NCBI GenBank assembly: GCA_947561715.1
Contig: OX387198.1
Location: 9,176,001 to 9,240,000, forward strand
Source: Ascidia mentula
Taxonomy: Eukaryota; Chordata; Ascidiacea; Phlebobranchia; Ascidiidae
Direction: 5' to 3'
Length of the DNA stretch: 64,000 bases
Below the pieces are notes generated by a model. That model was not told the origin of the DNA, ran no database searches, and saw nothing but the letters and a program-made list of their open reading frames with translations. Position 1 is the first letter of the stretch; each line of letters starts with the position of its first letter. Positions 23,719 to 36,100 of this stretch are shown one piece after another. The translations under genes were made by a program, and so were the position numbers.

Positions 23719-26700
23719 ATGGCTGACCTGGTAAGTATTGCAACAGATTTGCAGATTGCAGCTGCAATGTGACAACAAAATATTTTACTAGCTTGTGGTT
23801 TTTGTAGGTTGAGGATGCAATAAAGGCATTTCACGTTAGTGATGAGAAATTGCGTAACTTGGTTTCTTTGATGGAGGCTGAATATCAAAGAGGTCTTGGC
23901 AAAGAAACTAATGAGGCAGCAGAAATAAAAATGCTTCCTGCTTACATTACTGAAACACCTAATGGAAAGGGTAAAAAAGATATTTTTAGTTTTAACTTTG
24001 AATTTTCATATCAGTCTCACCTTTGTTTCAAATTCGTTTTGATTTTTTTTGTTTCATATTGAAATAAAAAAGAGTTTTTCTCTTGAGCTTTAAAAAACTA
24101 CAATTATGTTTGAACTCATAGTTTTCAAAAAATTAAAAAAATATGTCCATATTGTTCAGAGGAAGGTGATTTTCTTGCATTGGATTTGGGAGGGACAAAT
24201 TTTCGAGTACTTCTTGTGAAAATAAATAATGGGGAGGTTCAAATGTTTAATCAAGTATACTCTGTCTCCAAAGAACTTATGACTGGAACTGGAGTAGAGG
24301 TCTTGTATTCTATGCATTTTTTTTAACTTTTTTTCTATTTTCAAAAAAAAATTTTATTTTATTTTAGCTTTTTGACCATTTGGTGGAATGTCTGTGGGAT
24401 TTTCTTGTCAAACATGATATGATGTGTCAGCTCCTGCCAATCGGGTTTACATTTTCTTTTCCTACAAAACAGAATGGAATTAAACATGTAAAAATAATAT
24501 TTTAAAGTACTAAAAAACCTATTTAATGCTGGTCATGTAAGGGGTAACTTTTTTTTTCAATTTTAAATTCGTATTGAAACAAACTTTGTCGCATATAAAA
24601 AAAATAAATAAGCAAAATTTTTGCCACAGAAGTCATCTTAATATTTTGCTCGCAGCATGTTCAAAAATACAGTACTATTTCCAAATAGAACATAAATACT
24701 CTAATTGTTTTTGAAGACAACACTTGTAAGATGGACCAAAGGATACACTGCATCCGGAGTGGTTGGCCAGGATATTGGAGAATTGCTAAATACTGCCATC
24801 AACAAAAAGTTTAAAGTTCGATGTATGGTATGTAGTTTAAAACAGCCCTTTATATCTAAACTTCAAATATCATAAACAATATTTTGATCAATATGTGAAT
24901 ACCAACAACGCAACAAGTATAAAAGTGTGCATGTATAATATACTTGAATGCATTTATTTCATTTATTGTTTATAAATCAAGGTTTCCATATTCTACGTGC
25001 ACAACCACATTGTTTTACCAAACACTATTTTACAGAACTTTGAGTTAAAAATAATGTCCACAGTGGTGAATGACACAGTTGGGACGATGGTTTCTTGTGC
25101 ATTTGACCATCCCAGTACATGCATGGGCTTGATAGTCGGTATGCCCCATATTTTTTCTGACATCATGTTAATTTCATCTAACCAATTTGTTCATCATAGG
25201 AACTGGTACAAACATGTGTTACATGGAAGCACAAAGCAAAATTAAAACCATAGATGATGCTGATCCCACTCCGGGAAAAGAAATGTGTGTAAATACAGAG
25301 TGGGGAGCATTCGGAAACAATAGCGGCGCCTTGGCCAGCGTCACAACCGAATTTGACCAACTTGTTGATAATGACTCACCTAACAAAGGACAACAAATGT
25401 AGGTCAATGCATGTTTACTGGTAGTGGCAGCAAATATTGAAATGAAAGTGGGCAAAATACTTAATTTGATACTTTCTGATGATATGGGTATTTTCTGCAA
25501 TATTCAGAAATAAGTTTGAAAATAGAAATATACACCTTTAATTTTTACTCCCAAAAATGACCCAAACTGATGTGTTAATGCTTTGCAAAGGCAACTAACT
25601 TAATACCATCAGTTCTAAAAGATAGAACATGAAAGAAAATTATGATGCTTAGATTCACCAAGACAAATCACAACTTTGTCTGTTGGCTATCACAATTCCA
25701 GCAAGTTTATTAAATACAGATTCCTTTCAAATGTGTGTCACAAAACATCTGGGTGTTTTTGTTTGTAACTTTGGCATCTTACTCCGATCAAATTAGAGCT
25801 GATTTGGTTTAATAGACTTGACTGGCATCTCATCAAAAACCTCAGTTTAAGCTGATGACATTTTGCTGAAGTACATACCACTTATGCATGATGTATAGTA
25901 TAACACTAGTGTGGTTGGGCTTTAATGTGGTTGATTCCATTGGTATGCGCAGATATGAGAAGATGATCAGTGGAATGTACATGGGAGAGATTGTACGTAG
26001 AGTCATGGTTAAACTGATGCAAGCAAAACTACTTTTCACTAAAGTTTCTGAGGAAAGTTTGCTTTTGACAGCAGGACTATCCACTGCCTTTGTCTCGCAA
26101 ATTATAAGGTGAGAAGACGTTTAAACAAAATGCACAAATTCTTTTTTGTTGTTGTTTACCGACTCCAGCTTGTTTTGTGAAAGTGGAAAGTTTTGTTGCT
26201 ATTTCAAACCAGTGTTTGGATTATCTATTACTGTGCCCACAATATCAATACTGTTAATATTGCTATGATGGTTTAATTAATTTTTTTGGTTGGTGTAACG
26301 AATGAATGGTGCCAGATCAGTTGTTACTTCCTGTCAAAGCAGGATTATTTCACATGAAAGTGCCATCATTTATCTTGTTTTCAGTTCCTCTCCTTTTTGG
26401 TGTTGTGGTTTGCAATTTTTTACTGCAACATAATTGTATGCATATTTTGTGTTCCGTTCTTATTTTTTTCTTTATTTTTAATTTCCAAAATACTAGAGTG
26501 CTTATTTGTGACTGGACATCCTTGTTTTAGGTCATTTTTGAGCTTTTTTAGCCACAAGTGTCTTTATTTCAAATATCTTTGGGCTCAAACAGCAATGAGT
26601 ACAATCCTTTTCTATTATTAAAAACATTTTTTTTATGGAATTTTCACATCAGGGCTGAAAATGGTCATCCTGTTCTATTATCTGTAAAATGTAGCTTCAT

Positions 26701-27696
26701 GGAAAGTCGAATTCCTTTTTAGGCGTCCTTACTTTCGGTTTAATAGAAACCCTGTGTATAACTGATAATTGTGCAATTCTTCTCAGTAAAAGCTTTCAAC
26801 AATAAGTCTGCTACGAGCAAAACCTGTATTGCCAAAGGTGTTGGATCTATTTTTTTTCAGCCAATCCAATGTAGACAGTTTGAAGAACTACCTCTTAGGA
26901 TTTGGAGTTGAAGCATCTGAGAGAGACTGTGCTATTCTGAAAAGGGTACGTAATGCACTTTTTCACTACATGCTGCTGACCTTCATGTCATTGAAGAACA
27001 TAAAACACTTTTGTGCAAAACTTAATCTTATTGTTTGCAGCTTTGTGAGGCTGTTTCATTGCGTGCTGCTAATCTTTGTGCAATTGGAGTAGTGGCGACT
27101 GCCAAATGTGTCGTTGCAAACCGTGGTAATGTCACTATCATTGTTGGTGTTGATGGGTCTGTTTACAGAAGACACCCAACGTAAGTGTAAAGAAGAAGTT
27201 GTAGATTTGCCCTGTTTTTGTTGAAACAAAAATATTTGGATTTTTAATTGTATAAAGATACCCAAGGCATAAAATAAATTTCAAATATGTATAGCAGGGT
27301 TGTCAACCTAGTGACTCACAGCCCAAATCTGGGTAACCATGCTCCTTTTGTTGCCTATATTAAGACAAGAGTTTAACAAATTTATAGTTACAACCATAAA
27401 AGTTACAAGTTAAGCTAATTAATGTGGGTTGGTAAGTAAGGCCCACAGCACCAAATGAGTGCAACACCCCTGCCCTAAAGTATGATTTGGCTAAAAGACA
27501 TTTTAGAAATCATTCAACTGTAAAGTTAAGAAATGTATTCAAATTTTACAGCTTCAAAGAACTTTTGGTCAAAAAAACCAAACAACTTGCACCTGATATA
27601 GACGTCCAATTCCAATTATCATCTGATGGAAGTGGTAGAGGTGCCGCACTTGTTGCTGCAGTTGAAAGCAGGCTGCACAACCTACAACTTAAATAA
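23719..27696 (+). CDS. Hexokinase, single-unit (~50 kDa) form
   Basis: Eleven exons: 23719-23730, 23808-23970, 24160-24299, 24368-24487, 24717-24827, 25036-25138, 25200-25398, 25953-26108, 26861-26945, 27041-27180, 27552-27696; 457 residues, i.e. one catalytic half like glucokinase or invertebrate hexokinases. Motifs in order: ATP phosphate-binding LALDLGGTNFRVLLV (about 63-77), sugar-binding LPIGFTFSFPTKQ, VRWTKGY, the catalytic-Asp loop STVVNDTVGTM, GTGTNMCYME, NTEWGAFG, YEKMISGMYMGEIVR, and the adenosine-side IIVGVDGSVYRRHP and SSDGSGRGAALV. It phosphorylates glucose or other hexoses at C6 using ATP in the cytosol. The first exon holds only four codons (MADL). The donor after the third exon is a weak GTCTTG. 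The stop TAA is embedded in an AATAAA at 27692-27697. The intron at 26109-26860 contains a dispersed repeat. Confidence 0.95.
27296..27475. repeat. Possible decayed hAT-type element in a hexokinase intron
   Basis: The segment starts CAGGGTTGTCAACC and ends GCAACACCCCTG, giving imperfect CAGGG-type inverted ends of the hAT kind. The interior is non-coding. No target-site duplication is visible, so this is a weak call. Confidence 0.3.
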
Positions 27697-27697
27697 A
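27692..27697 (+). terminator. Hexokinase poly(A) signal overlapping the stop codon
   Basis: AATAAA completely contains the TAA stop (27694-27696). A further AATAAA lies near 28140, so a longer 3' UTR is also possible. Confidence 0.4.
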
Positions 27698-28662
27698 GTC
27701 AATGATAATTGGATTTGTACATATTCATGAAGCAACAATAACTCGTCTGTTTCTCCAATTTCTGTCGCAAAAGCAAAGTTTCCAGCTTGTTGATGCAATG
27801 CAGTATTGGTCTTCCATGTGCTGGTTTTTTACGATATTAACTGCAAAGAAAGTTTTAGACAACTATTGTGTAAATTCTTTCTCTGCAGAATTGCAACTTG
27901 CATAAACTAGAAGTAAAGACTATTACCTCTGATGTCAATTGATCACAAACCTTGGTTGAATGTGAATCTTTACATTTAAAATCTATGCATTAATTGTTCC
28001 AGTTTTAACTATTTTACTTGCTTACTTAATGTATGTTTAAGTATAAGGATTATCTTTTTAAAATCTGTATTATAATTTGCACTTCATCCGTAATATTGTT
28101 CCATTCGGTTTTCTTACAAAACTTTTGCACTAACAAATGAATAAAGTGGTAGATAGTATTTTACTTTGCGAAACTTATTACCTTTAAAGAGCTTATTTGT
28201 TCTATTTCCATGAGGAAATACTCTGAGGGTGTTGCATGTTTTGAATAGTATTAACAAATGTAATGAAACCAGTGTATTTTTAAACAAATATCAGCTGCTG
28301 TATTTAAATGACATTTGACTGATATGTTTTCATTTTGATTCACAACACTCCATACTGCCTGCATACTATTCCATTTTTGGTTTTTGCAACCTATGTAGCA
28401 TCTTAACCCACAAATAAACAATAGTTGCACTTGAAACAGCTGGTTTTTGTTTATAGTTTTGGACAGGTAGTAAATAAACACTGAGGAGGGAAATATCACA
28501 GTTACCAATGTACGCAAGAAATATACCAACAACAATAGGCAAGTCTATTAAATAGGTAACTGTCGTTGTTTAGGAATATTCAGAATCACATCATCTTCTG
28601 GTCTGCACCTAAAATCATTACACCGTTTCAGGGTTTGAGAGTGTTATCTTTAAGTGTATTAT
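27697..28662. other. Convergent 3' spacer between hexokinase and the C20orf96-like gene
   Basis: AT-rich, without coding signs. Presumably the two opposing 3' UTRs. The minus-strand frame at 28251-28535 lacks any recognisable motif. Confidence 0.45.
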
Positions 28663-31556
28663 TTACATTTTAGTGGGATGGTTGACCTCAGGAAAGACAT
28701 ATTGACGGACTTTTGTTTGCTTCATTTTTTTCAGCTCTGAAACTTCTGCTTTTAGTTTTCTGATGTCAGCCATGATTTCATCATTAGTCTGTTGGCAGTG
28801 ATCAAAACAAAAAATTTAAATATTTTGCCACAAAATTTGATGAAATGCTATCCTTATTGTGCAGTTTGTTACAAGCAAACAATTCAATTTAAAAAAGATT
28901 TATAAAACAGTTTGGGCTATTTGATTTTTGTTGTTGTTTATAGCAAAGCACCCTAAACACTTGCAAAAAATATAAAAAGCTTTTTAATTTGTCATCATAT
29001 TTAAAGTTGCACCCAAGCCACCACCATTTACATATGTTGTGCCCAACAAGCTTATGTATAATAATGAGTGGCAGTATCAGTATCATCTGAGTCACTTTCA
29101 CCATACAAAACCTGGCTGTTTAGCTGAATTTCATGATGCAATGTTGTGTTGTTAAAGGCAAGCTTTTCCAAGTTGCTGGGTGTTGTTGTGTGATACACAG
29201 ATTCAGCAGCATTGTTAAGTATTGCAAGTGTTTTGTGTTCTCTGCTGGCAAACATTTGATTTTCCTCGCCAGAAATTATTCTTTTCAGTTCATTCAACTC
29301 TGCCTGTGAAATGGTTGATAGCTGATCACAAATGTTTTGCAGAAATAGGACAAATACATCATTTGAAGGTGAATTTGAGAAATAGTGCCATGACACAGGC
29401 CATATATGAACAGTTGCTACAAAACATACCTTTTGGCGTTGTGCTTGATGATGGGCATTGTTTTGAAGTTTAGAGATTGTCATTGCTTTTGCTGGGTATT
29501 CTTTGTCCTTGTAAGTGCGCAAAACCTTCATAAGGAAATTTGTGAATTTGTTTCTTGCACTAACATTCACCAAACCTTACCTGAAGGTCTTGCAAAAAGA
29601 AATTAAGCTTGTTTTCACGGTGTAAGAGCTGTGCCTCCAGTTCTAAAATCAAAGAGTTTTTCTCATTTTTACATCACATTTCAGTTATAAATGGAGTGCT
29701 GTACTTGACTTCATGAGACATGTTTTAGACATCACAACATCATGTTGTGTTATGTGCTACACAAACTTTTAGTGAATTTTAAAACTTACTATAGAGTATA
29801 AATAAACAACTAATCTTTTCTAACCTGAAAATCCTTTTTAGATAAATGTTTTAAGATAGTAGCAACCTAAATGCTGTTAAAATGGACGAGACAAACAAGC
29901 CAATATAGTTTGTTTCTTCATTAATTTATTGCAGGAACATTCGTAAGTTTACCTGTTGTTTCATTTTCAACAATCTGTTTAGTGATTTCAAAGTCCTCTT
30001 TTGCAGTTTTGACATCACCAATATGCCTGTGTGTCATAACCTTTGATGAAGCACTGCACTTCTCATATTTTTCCAGAAGCTTGGTTACAGTTCTGTTGGT
30101 TTCCTTTTCAGCATCTTGAATTTCTTTCTGAAGGCTTATGTTTAAATTTTGAATGTCCTTCTGAAGTTTTCTGTCAAAACAGTAAAATTAATTGATGAAA
30201 CCATAAACTTTTAGCCAATGCTGTGTTTTAAACAATAGGCATAATTTTAAGTGGATACTTGCAAATGTACTACACTAGGATTTCTGGTTTAGGTTGCATC
30301 TACCATGAATTTGTAGATAGAAAATCTTGAAATATTACAATGAACAATATTTTAATGTGACAAGTTTTACAATACCTTTAAGTGATACCACCACTATTGT
30401 TGTAACTTACTTATAAGCTTCAATAGAATGCTTTCGTGCAGCAATCTGTGCCTGTATGAGCAAAACCCTTTTGCTTTTCAGAATCTCTGCAGTTTGATCA
30501 ACTGGAACAGGTTTCTTATTCCATGGGTGAAGGCACAAAGATGAACATGCAGTTGCTCCACTTTGGCCTAAAGCAAGTGGACAAGATGTTGCATAATTAT
30601 GAAATGCCTATGATGCATTGAAGTGTTTCATGCTATCATATGGCAAGACAGGAAAGTGGCTGATACATCTTTACCCCAATGTAAGTGAACCTAAGACATA
30701 AAATATTACTTGCTTATTACAGGACTTAATATAGTTAATATATAGTTTATTACAGGACTTACTGTTTTTTCACCTTTCTGTGCTCATGTTTCAACAGCAA
30801 TTAATTTCTACACAAGTTACTGCATGACCCAGCCTACTAAATTTTTTTGCCTATGTCAAAAAACAAAACTTACTCTCGCTCAATTTTTTCTCTGATCTAA
30901 AGGAAACTTCTTCCATATCTCTTTATTTACAGCTACTTCTGCTAGTTCATCTAATATTCATGCATAACTTATGTCCTACACCTTTCCTGCAAAACAGACT
31001 TACAGTACAGCATCTGAAACTGATCAAGCAGTATATTTTAACATCAGTTACTCCTGTTTTCCAGGACCTGTCTATCTGCAAATGGTGAACATATTTTTTG
31101 TAGTCATAGAAAACTAAATTAAGTGTATCAATAGAAGTGTACCTGTCTGGGGTCTACTTGTGGTTGAAACTGTTTTTGATTTGGCCCTGATGCTTGTTTT
31201 TGAACTAGGCTGAGGCGACGATACAGTTGGCAAAGAATCCCGTTGCCATTGGGAATAATCCTGGAAAAAATACACAACAAAAAATACTTCATTATGTTTA
31301 TAAATTTTTATCGTCATTTTTTATTATTATGTGGAATTAAGATTATTATGTTAGAAACACTGCACATTACATCATTTTCTATTTGTCTCCATACAATTGG
31401 CATAGTTTTTTGTCCTATATTTTTTCTTACCTGAAACTCAACAGAGAGTTTGCCTTCAAGAGCTTTTAAAATTTCAGCTTTAACATCTTCTTCAGACTTA
31501 GCAAACCTTGACACAGCAAGCCTACCCCAACCGTCACCAGTTTCTGTTTTGGGCAT
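28663..31556 (-). CDS. Coiled-coil protein resembling C20orf96
   Basis: Eight exons on the minus strand: 31556-31431, 31260-31143, 30567-30411, 30170-29953, 29642-29581, 29525-29430, 29321-29112, 28788-28663; 328 residues. After a Ser/Thr-rich N-terminus the protein is almost entirely helical and charged (KLQKDIQNLNISLQKEIQDA; ELEAQLLHRENKLNFFLQDL). The segment LRTYKDKEYPAKAMTISKLQ matches the pattern of human C20orf96 (a TYMDHEYSIK..QI..L block), and the end MADIRKLKAEVSELKK matches its late ELRAEVEEL block. Human C20orf96 is of similar length and poorly characterised. The seventh exon uses acceptor GATCAG at 29322-29327 and a weak GTTTTG donor, chosen because they alone keep the frame into the final exon. 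Family assignment is moderate; the gene model is good. Confidence 0.65.
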
Positions 31557-31815
31557 TGTTTTTGTGGTACCAGCGAAAATCTTACGTGATCATTTCTGAA
31601 TCACGGCCAAAGTCAATTGTACTAGCGTTGCTAACAACCCCACGCACTTCTAGCGCCATTGGTGACAGAATTAGATTTTTATGTCAAAAAATTATAAATT
31701 TAAGTTTTTTGTAATCTTAGCGAAAGTATTGTTGTCAATTTGAATCATTTAAATTCGAAGATTGGGAATTATTTGTGTTTATTCGATATTGTCCGGTGCT
31801 TCTAAAATGTGCATA

Positions 31816-31944
31816 TGTGGAGCTAAATGCAACTATGTGCAAATACGTAAAGCTATATGCAACTATGTGTCGCTACGTACAACTACGTAAAGCTATGGGC
31901 AACAATTATGCATGTCGCTGCACATAGTTGCACAAAGCTCCACA
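31816..31944. repeat. Imperfect hairpin with internal GCAACTATGTG-type repeats
   Basis: TGTGGAGCTAAATGCAACTA at the left is complementary, with about four mismatches over 25 bases, to the right end (GCACATAGTTGCACAAAGCT and on). Inside, units such as AAAGCTATATGCAACTATGTG recur with drift. Confidence 0.55.
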
Positions 31945-31953
31945 GAGTTGGCC

Positions 31954-32727
31954 CATAGAATACTTATTAGTTTTCAACATTGCTTTAACTACTCAGAAAA
32001 CAAAACCGCACGATAACAAATCACATGGGCACAAATGCTATGAGTTTACTATGGTCACACCAGAGACTACTACTTAGGATAGGAGTCTCTGGTCACACTA
32101 CATATTTAAGGCATAAGCGGTCATGCGTAACGATGGCCAACGTAACATGAACTCCCGCACAACATACGAGTTGAGTACAGGGTTGCCATTTGGCCGTCAT
32201 CACGGCCAAATTCCAGAAATTTGGCCGTTTGAAAATCGGCCTGGCCGCGAAAAAATCGTTTGGCCGTAAGGCAGATATTTGGCCGAATTTGGCCGAATTT
32301 GGCCGAATTTCACTTGGTACTATATAAATCCACAAAAGGCATTGCTGGTTTCAGGTTATCAACAGATTTGTGGACGATTGTGTTGTCATAAATATGTCTC
32401 CGAAAAATTGTTACGTCATAAACTAATCTTGACTGAGTTGGTAAAGAATTATGCTGCAATCGTAATGCTTTAGCAACATAACCGGTTTTGAAACCTCTGA
32501 TAAGCATATAGATAACAGTGTTTTGAACATACAATTTACGAATTTATTTCCGGCTATGTAGTCGTTTTTGTAGAAATCATCAAACTTATAACGTGATTTG
32601 GCCGAATTTTGGCCGTAAGAGAAAAACATATCAAAAACGTGATTTGGCCGAATTTTGGCCGTAAGAGAAAAAAAAATTGGCCGTCAAGTGTTTTGACCAT
32701 CTGGCAGCCCTGGTTGAGTATACTATG
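31954..32727. mobile_element. Probable short relative of the 6539-8485 element, interrupted by a hAT MITE
   Basis: The left tip CATAGAATACTTATTAG and right tip GAGTATACTATG resemble the CATAGTATACTC tips of the first element. Flanking words GTTGGCC (31947-31953) and GTTGCCC (32728-32734) could be a 7-base target duplication with one mismatch, the same length as in the first element. Removing the nested MITE and its duplication leaves about 230 bases. Interior similarity to the first element is not obvious. A third GAGTTTACTATG-type tip lies at about 32043-32054. Confidence 0.4.
32178..32712. mobile_element. hAT-type MITE, 535 bases, 8-base TSD
   Basis: It begins CAGGGTTGCCATTTGGCCGT and ends with the complement of CAGGGCTGCCAGATGGTC. 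The perfect 8-base direct repeat GTTGAGTA lies immediately outside (32170-32177 and 32713-32720). The CAGGG tip plus 8-base duplication identifies a hAT superfamily insertion. It has no transposase. Internally it carries tandem TTTGGCCGAA units (about 32278-32311) and two near-identical ACGTGATTTGGCCGAATTTT units followed by GGCCGTAAGAG (about 32590-32670). Confidence 0.9.
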
Positions 32728-33100
32728 GTTGCCCATAATAGCTAGCAGCACCGCACAGTTGTACAAGCACATTTTGGAAGCACCTCCTTTGTGATGCCGC
32801 TGTAATAATGCACATTATCAAACGCACATTTATTTTTATGTCCTGTGTGACCTAGATAATAAAACAATTCGCTATAACCCGTCTACTGTTTCATTTCAAA
32901 TAAGTACAGACAGAGTGCAATGAGAAAAGTTGATGATTCAAACAATGTAGATAAGTCTTTAATTTGGTATTTATGAATTGCCTAAAATTGCATGATGCAC
33001 AGCAGCGATAAGGTATTTTTCACCATAGTATTGAATTGGAATCTGAATCCTGTCGGAGGTATATGCTGCAATATTATTTGCTGAGGAATTGTTGTATACG

Positions 33101-36100
33101 ATGACTAAATCGAAGGACAAACACAGTTCAAGTTCATCACTCTTACCTGTGCCGGCCACAACGTTGTGTTTTGACAAAAATGAATTCATGAAGGTTTATA
33201 TAAATATGTTGATTTTTTTTAATTATTTTTTACACATATGCTTAATATTTGAAAATAATGGGATAAAAGTTATGGGTTGCAAACATAACTGTACGTATTG
33301 AATATTTACCTTGCTTATTTAGGAGAGCTTTAGTGTTGATCATTTTGTTGCCGACTGCCGAAAACGAGTTCAGTTGGAGGTTTTACGACAAGATCTAGAA
33401 GTGTACTTCAAGCTGCTAAAAAATGCAATGATTGAATTAATTAACAAGGACTATGCAGACTTTGTAAACCTCTCTGGTAACTTGGTGAGAACCTGATCTT
33501 CCTATATTTTTTGTGAAGAATTTTTTTTATGCTAATTTAATTTTTCTAGGTTGGAATGGAAAAGGCTATTGGACAGCTCCGGACTCCTTTGCAAGAAATT
33601 CGTCAAGATGTGACTGTATGAAAAAGAAAACTTGTATTATGTTTATTGTTCTTAAACTTCTGTGCACATTGGCAGGCTGTCAATGATGTTGTCATCAAGG
33701 AAATAAACGACTTTGAACATGTACTTGAACAGCAAAAGGTTGTATCAAGTAGAAGAAAACAATTGGGTCATATGCAGGGTCTCCTGCAAGCAATAGAAAA
33801 AATTGAGCACATTCAAAGATCAGAAGACTCCACAATGGGCCAGGTGGGTTTATACTTCCTTTTCAAAAACTGCAAATGTGATGTTTTATGCCTGCTTTTG
33901 TCAACAGATTTTAGAACGAATTGCTGGAGAGTTCAATCAGCTACAACACCACACAATGTATTGCAAAGGCCTACCTGTGTTAAACCTGATAAGACCAGTA
34001 AGAATTAGCTTCATGGAAAGTCAATAAAGTTTTTTGGAAGAAACCTTTGAGTTACGATTTCATTACTCAATTAATTATTCCTGAAAGTTTGTGTTTGGCA
34101 ATTCATTGTATTAACATGTTTGTTAGAATGCACAATGCATCTTACATTTTTTTCTTGCATCTTTTGCAACTTACAATTGAGTCATATTTTTTAATAGTAT
34201 TACTTTTTTACAGTCATGCCAATATTTTGCACTTGATTAATTTTTTTCATTTGTCAATGTTTTTTCTCTTAGAGAATATCAAGCATCACAAGCTATCTTC
34301 AGAGCAGTTTAGAAGGTGAACTGGTCAAGGGCATGGCAGAACTTGAAGCAACTCACATTCACAGGTGTCTTAATTCCTATGCACTTATTGGGAAGACTAA
34401 GGATGCAGAAGTTCTTGTCCGCATGCATGTTGTAAAACCTCATGTGTATCAGGTAAGTTGGTTTAAGTCAGTGTCTCTAAAAATTTTCTTTCCATGCTCA
34501 CTGTGCAAAAGTTTGTGATTTGAAACCCCTTGCAAAAATTTTTGCTGTTATGTGTGAGTTGTTGTAAAATACAAGGCTGATGCAACAACACAAGTTTCTC
34601 AAACTTTGCTCATGTTTCTCGGTGCCCCCCAATCACCTATTTATTCTCCAGTGCAACCAAATTAAATATGCCCCACAGCCCAGCGGGTAGTGGCTCCCAC
34701 GTTAAAAACCACTGGTTTAAATCTTCCTCGAGTTCTGTACCAGTTGACAAAACTCATTTAAGGTTTAGGATGCTTTTGATTTGTCGTTTTTACACTACTA
34801 AATATATGAAGAATGTTGTTTGGAACTGTGCTATCGTTAAAGGTTATGGAGGAGCAGCATGGCGACCTTTCAATTTCTGGATTGAAGCAAATGTTTTACA
34901 AAATACTGGATGTGGTTCCTAATCATCTGCGTCTACTGTGTAACATCACATCTGGAAGAAAAAACAAGTACTGTGCACTTGGAAACTACTAATAACATGA
35001 AACGTTGTGTGTATTTACTTGCCTTTAGCCAAACTCTTTTATTGTGCTCCCCCAATTTTGTTTTTGTAACAATAGTTACGAGGAATGCCACACTGTCCTT
35101 ATTTCTTACAATTCTTCCTTATTTTAACTCGCTTTACCACCAACAATGTTAAATAAAAGCCTTTTTTGTCAACATGATTTGTTTGAGATTCTCATATCAC
35201 CCCTTATAAAGGTCATCATGTTATAATTTATGTAAAATATAGCATAATTAAAGGTAAATCTTTCTTTTTTCCGGTCATCCTTATTTTAGGTTCCACATCA
35301 ATGACAACCCTGGTTATAAAGACTAGCCTTTTGTACTGACATTGCCGTTAATTTGATTTTTGCTTTGCAGGTCTGGGGAGCAATTTCGAGGAATCCCTGG
35401 CTATGATTTTGTGGTGAATTCTGCATGGCCAGAAATTGTATCTTGTTTGGAGAAGCAGCTTCCTGAATTGTTTGCTTCTGGTGATCCAGACAAGTTTCAC
35501 AAGGTTACTTTCCTTTGCAAAAACCAAACAATTATATGATTAAAACTACTCCTTTCCCATTAATTGCCAAAAAGCGTTTCATCTGCAGTTAAAAACTAAC
35601 ACTTGCTGTTATTTTACTCATCATATGCCTTAATTTCTATGTGATTTTGGGCACATGCTAATTTTGGGTGTTTGAGCATTTATGTTAGTGTAGTTATTCA
35701 TTGGTCTTTTTTAGAGATACTGCACCTGCATGGAGTTCGTCGACAAATTTGAGAGACAGTGTGGATCTCAGGCGAGCATAAACAGACTCCGTCAGAGTGA
35801 AGCTTTTCAATGCTTAATGACCCATTGGAGTCTGCCCGTGTATTTCCAAATCAGGTACTATCTGGAGTGTGATAGTCGACTTATGAGTTGCTACCCATTC
35901 TTGTGTTGCAGGTTTCAAGCTATTGGTGGACAGCTGGAAAGTGCTTTAACTGGGGATATTGTTCCAACAGCTTCTAACCAAGATACATTTAGGTTGGATA
36001 AGTCTTGGCAATTGCAATGTGTAGGTAAAACTTTCATCTGAAATTGGTTTGCATTGTTTGTAGGTTGCAGGCAACCGCACTTACCTGGCTGAGTTTGCAG

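Larger units (their letters stand above)
31557..33100. other. Divergent spacer filled with small repeats
   Basis: The region between the C20orf96-like gene and COG2 holds an imperfect hairpin (31816-31944), a probable short element of the same family as 6539-8485, and a hAT-type MITE inside it (32178-32712). No protein-coding frame is credible. The two promoters must lie at its edges. Confidence 0.55.
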
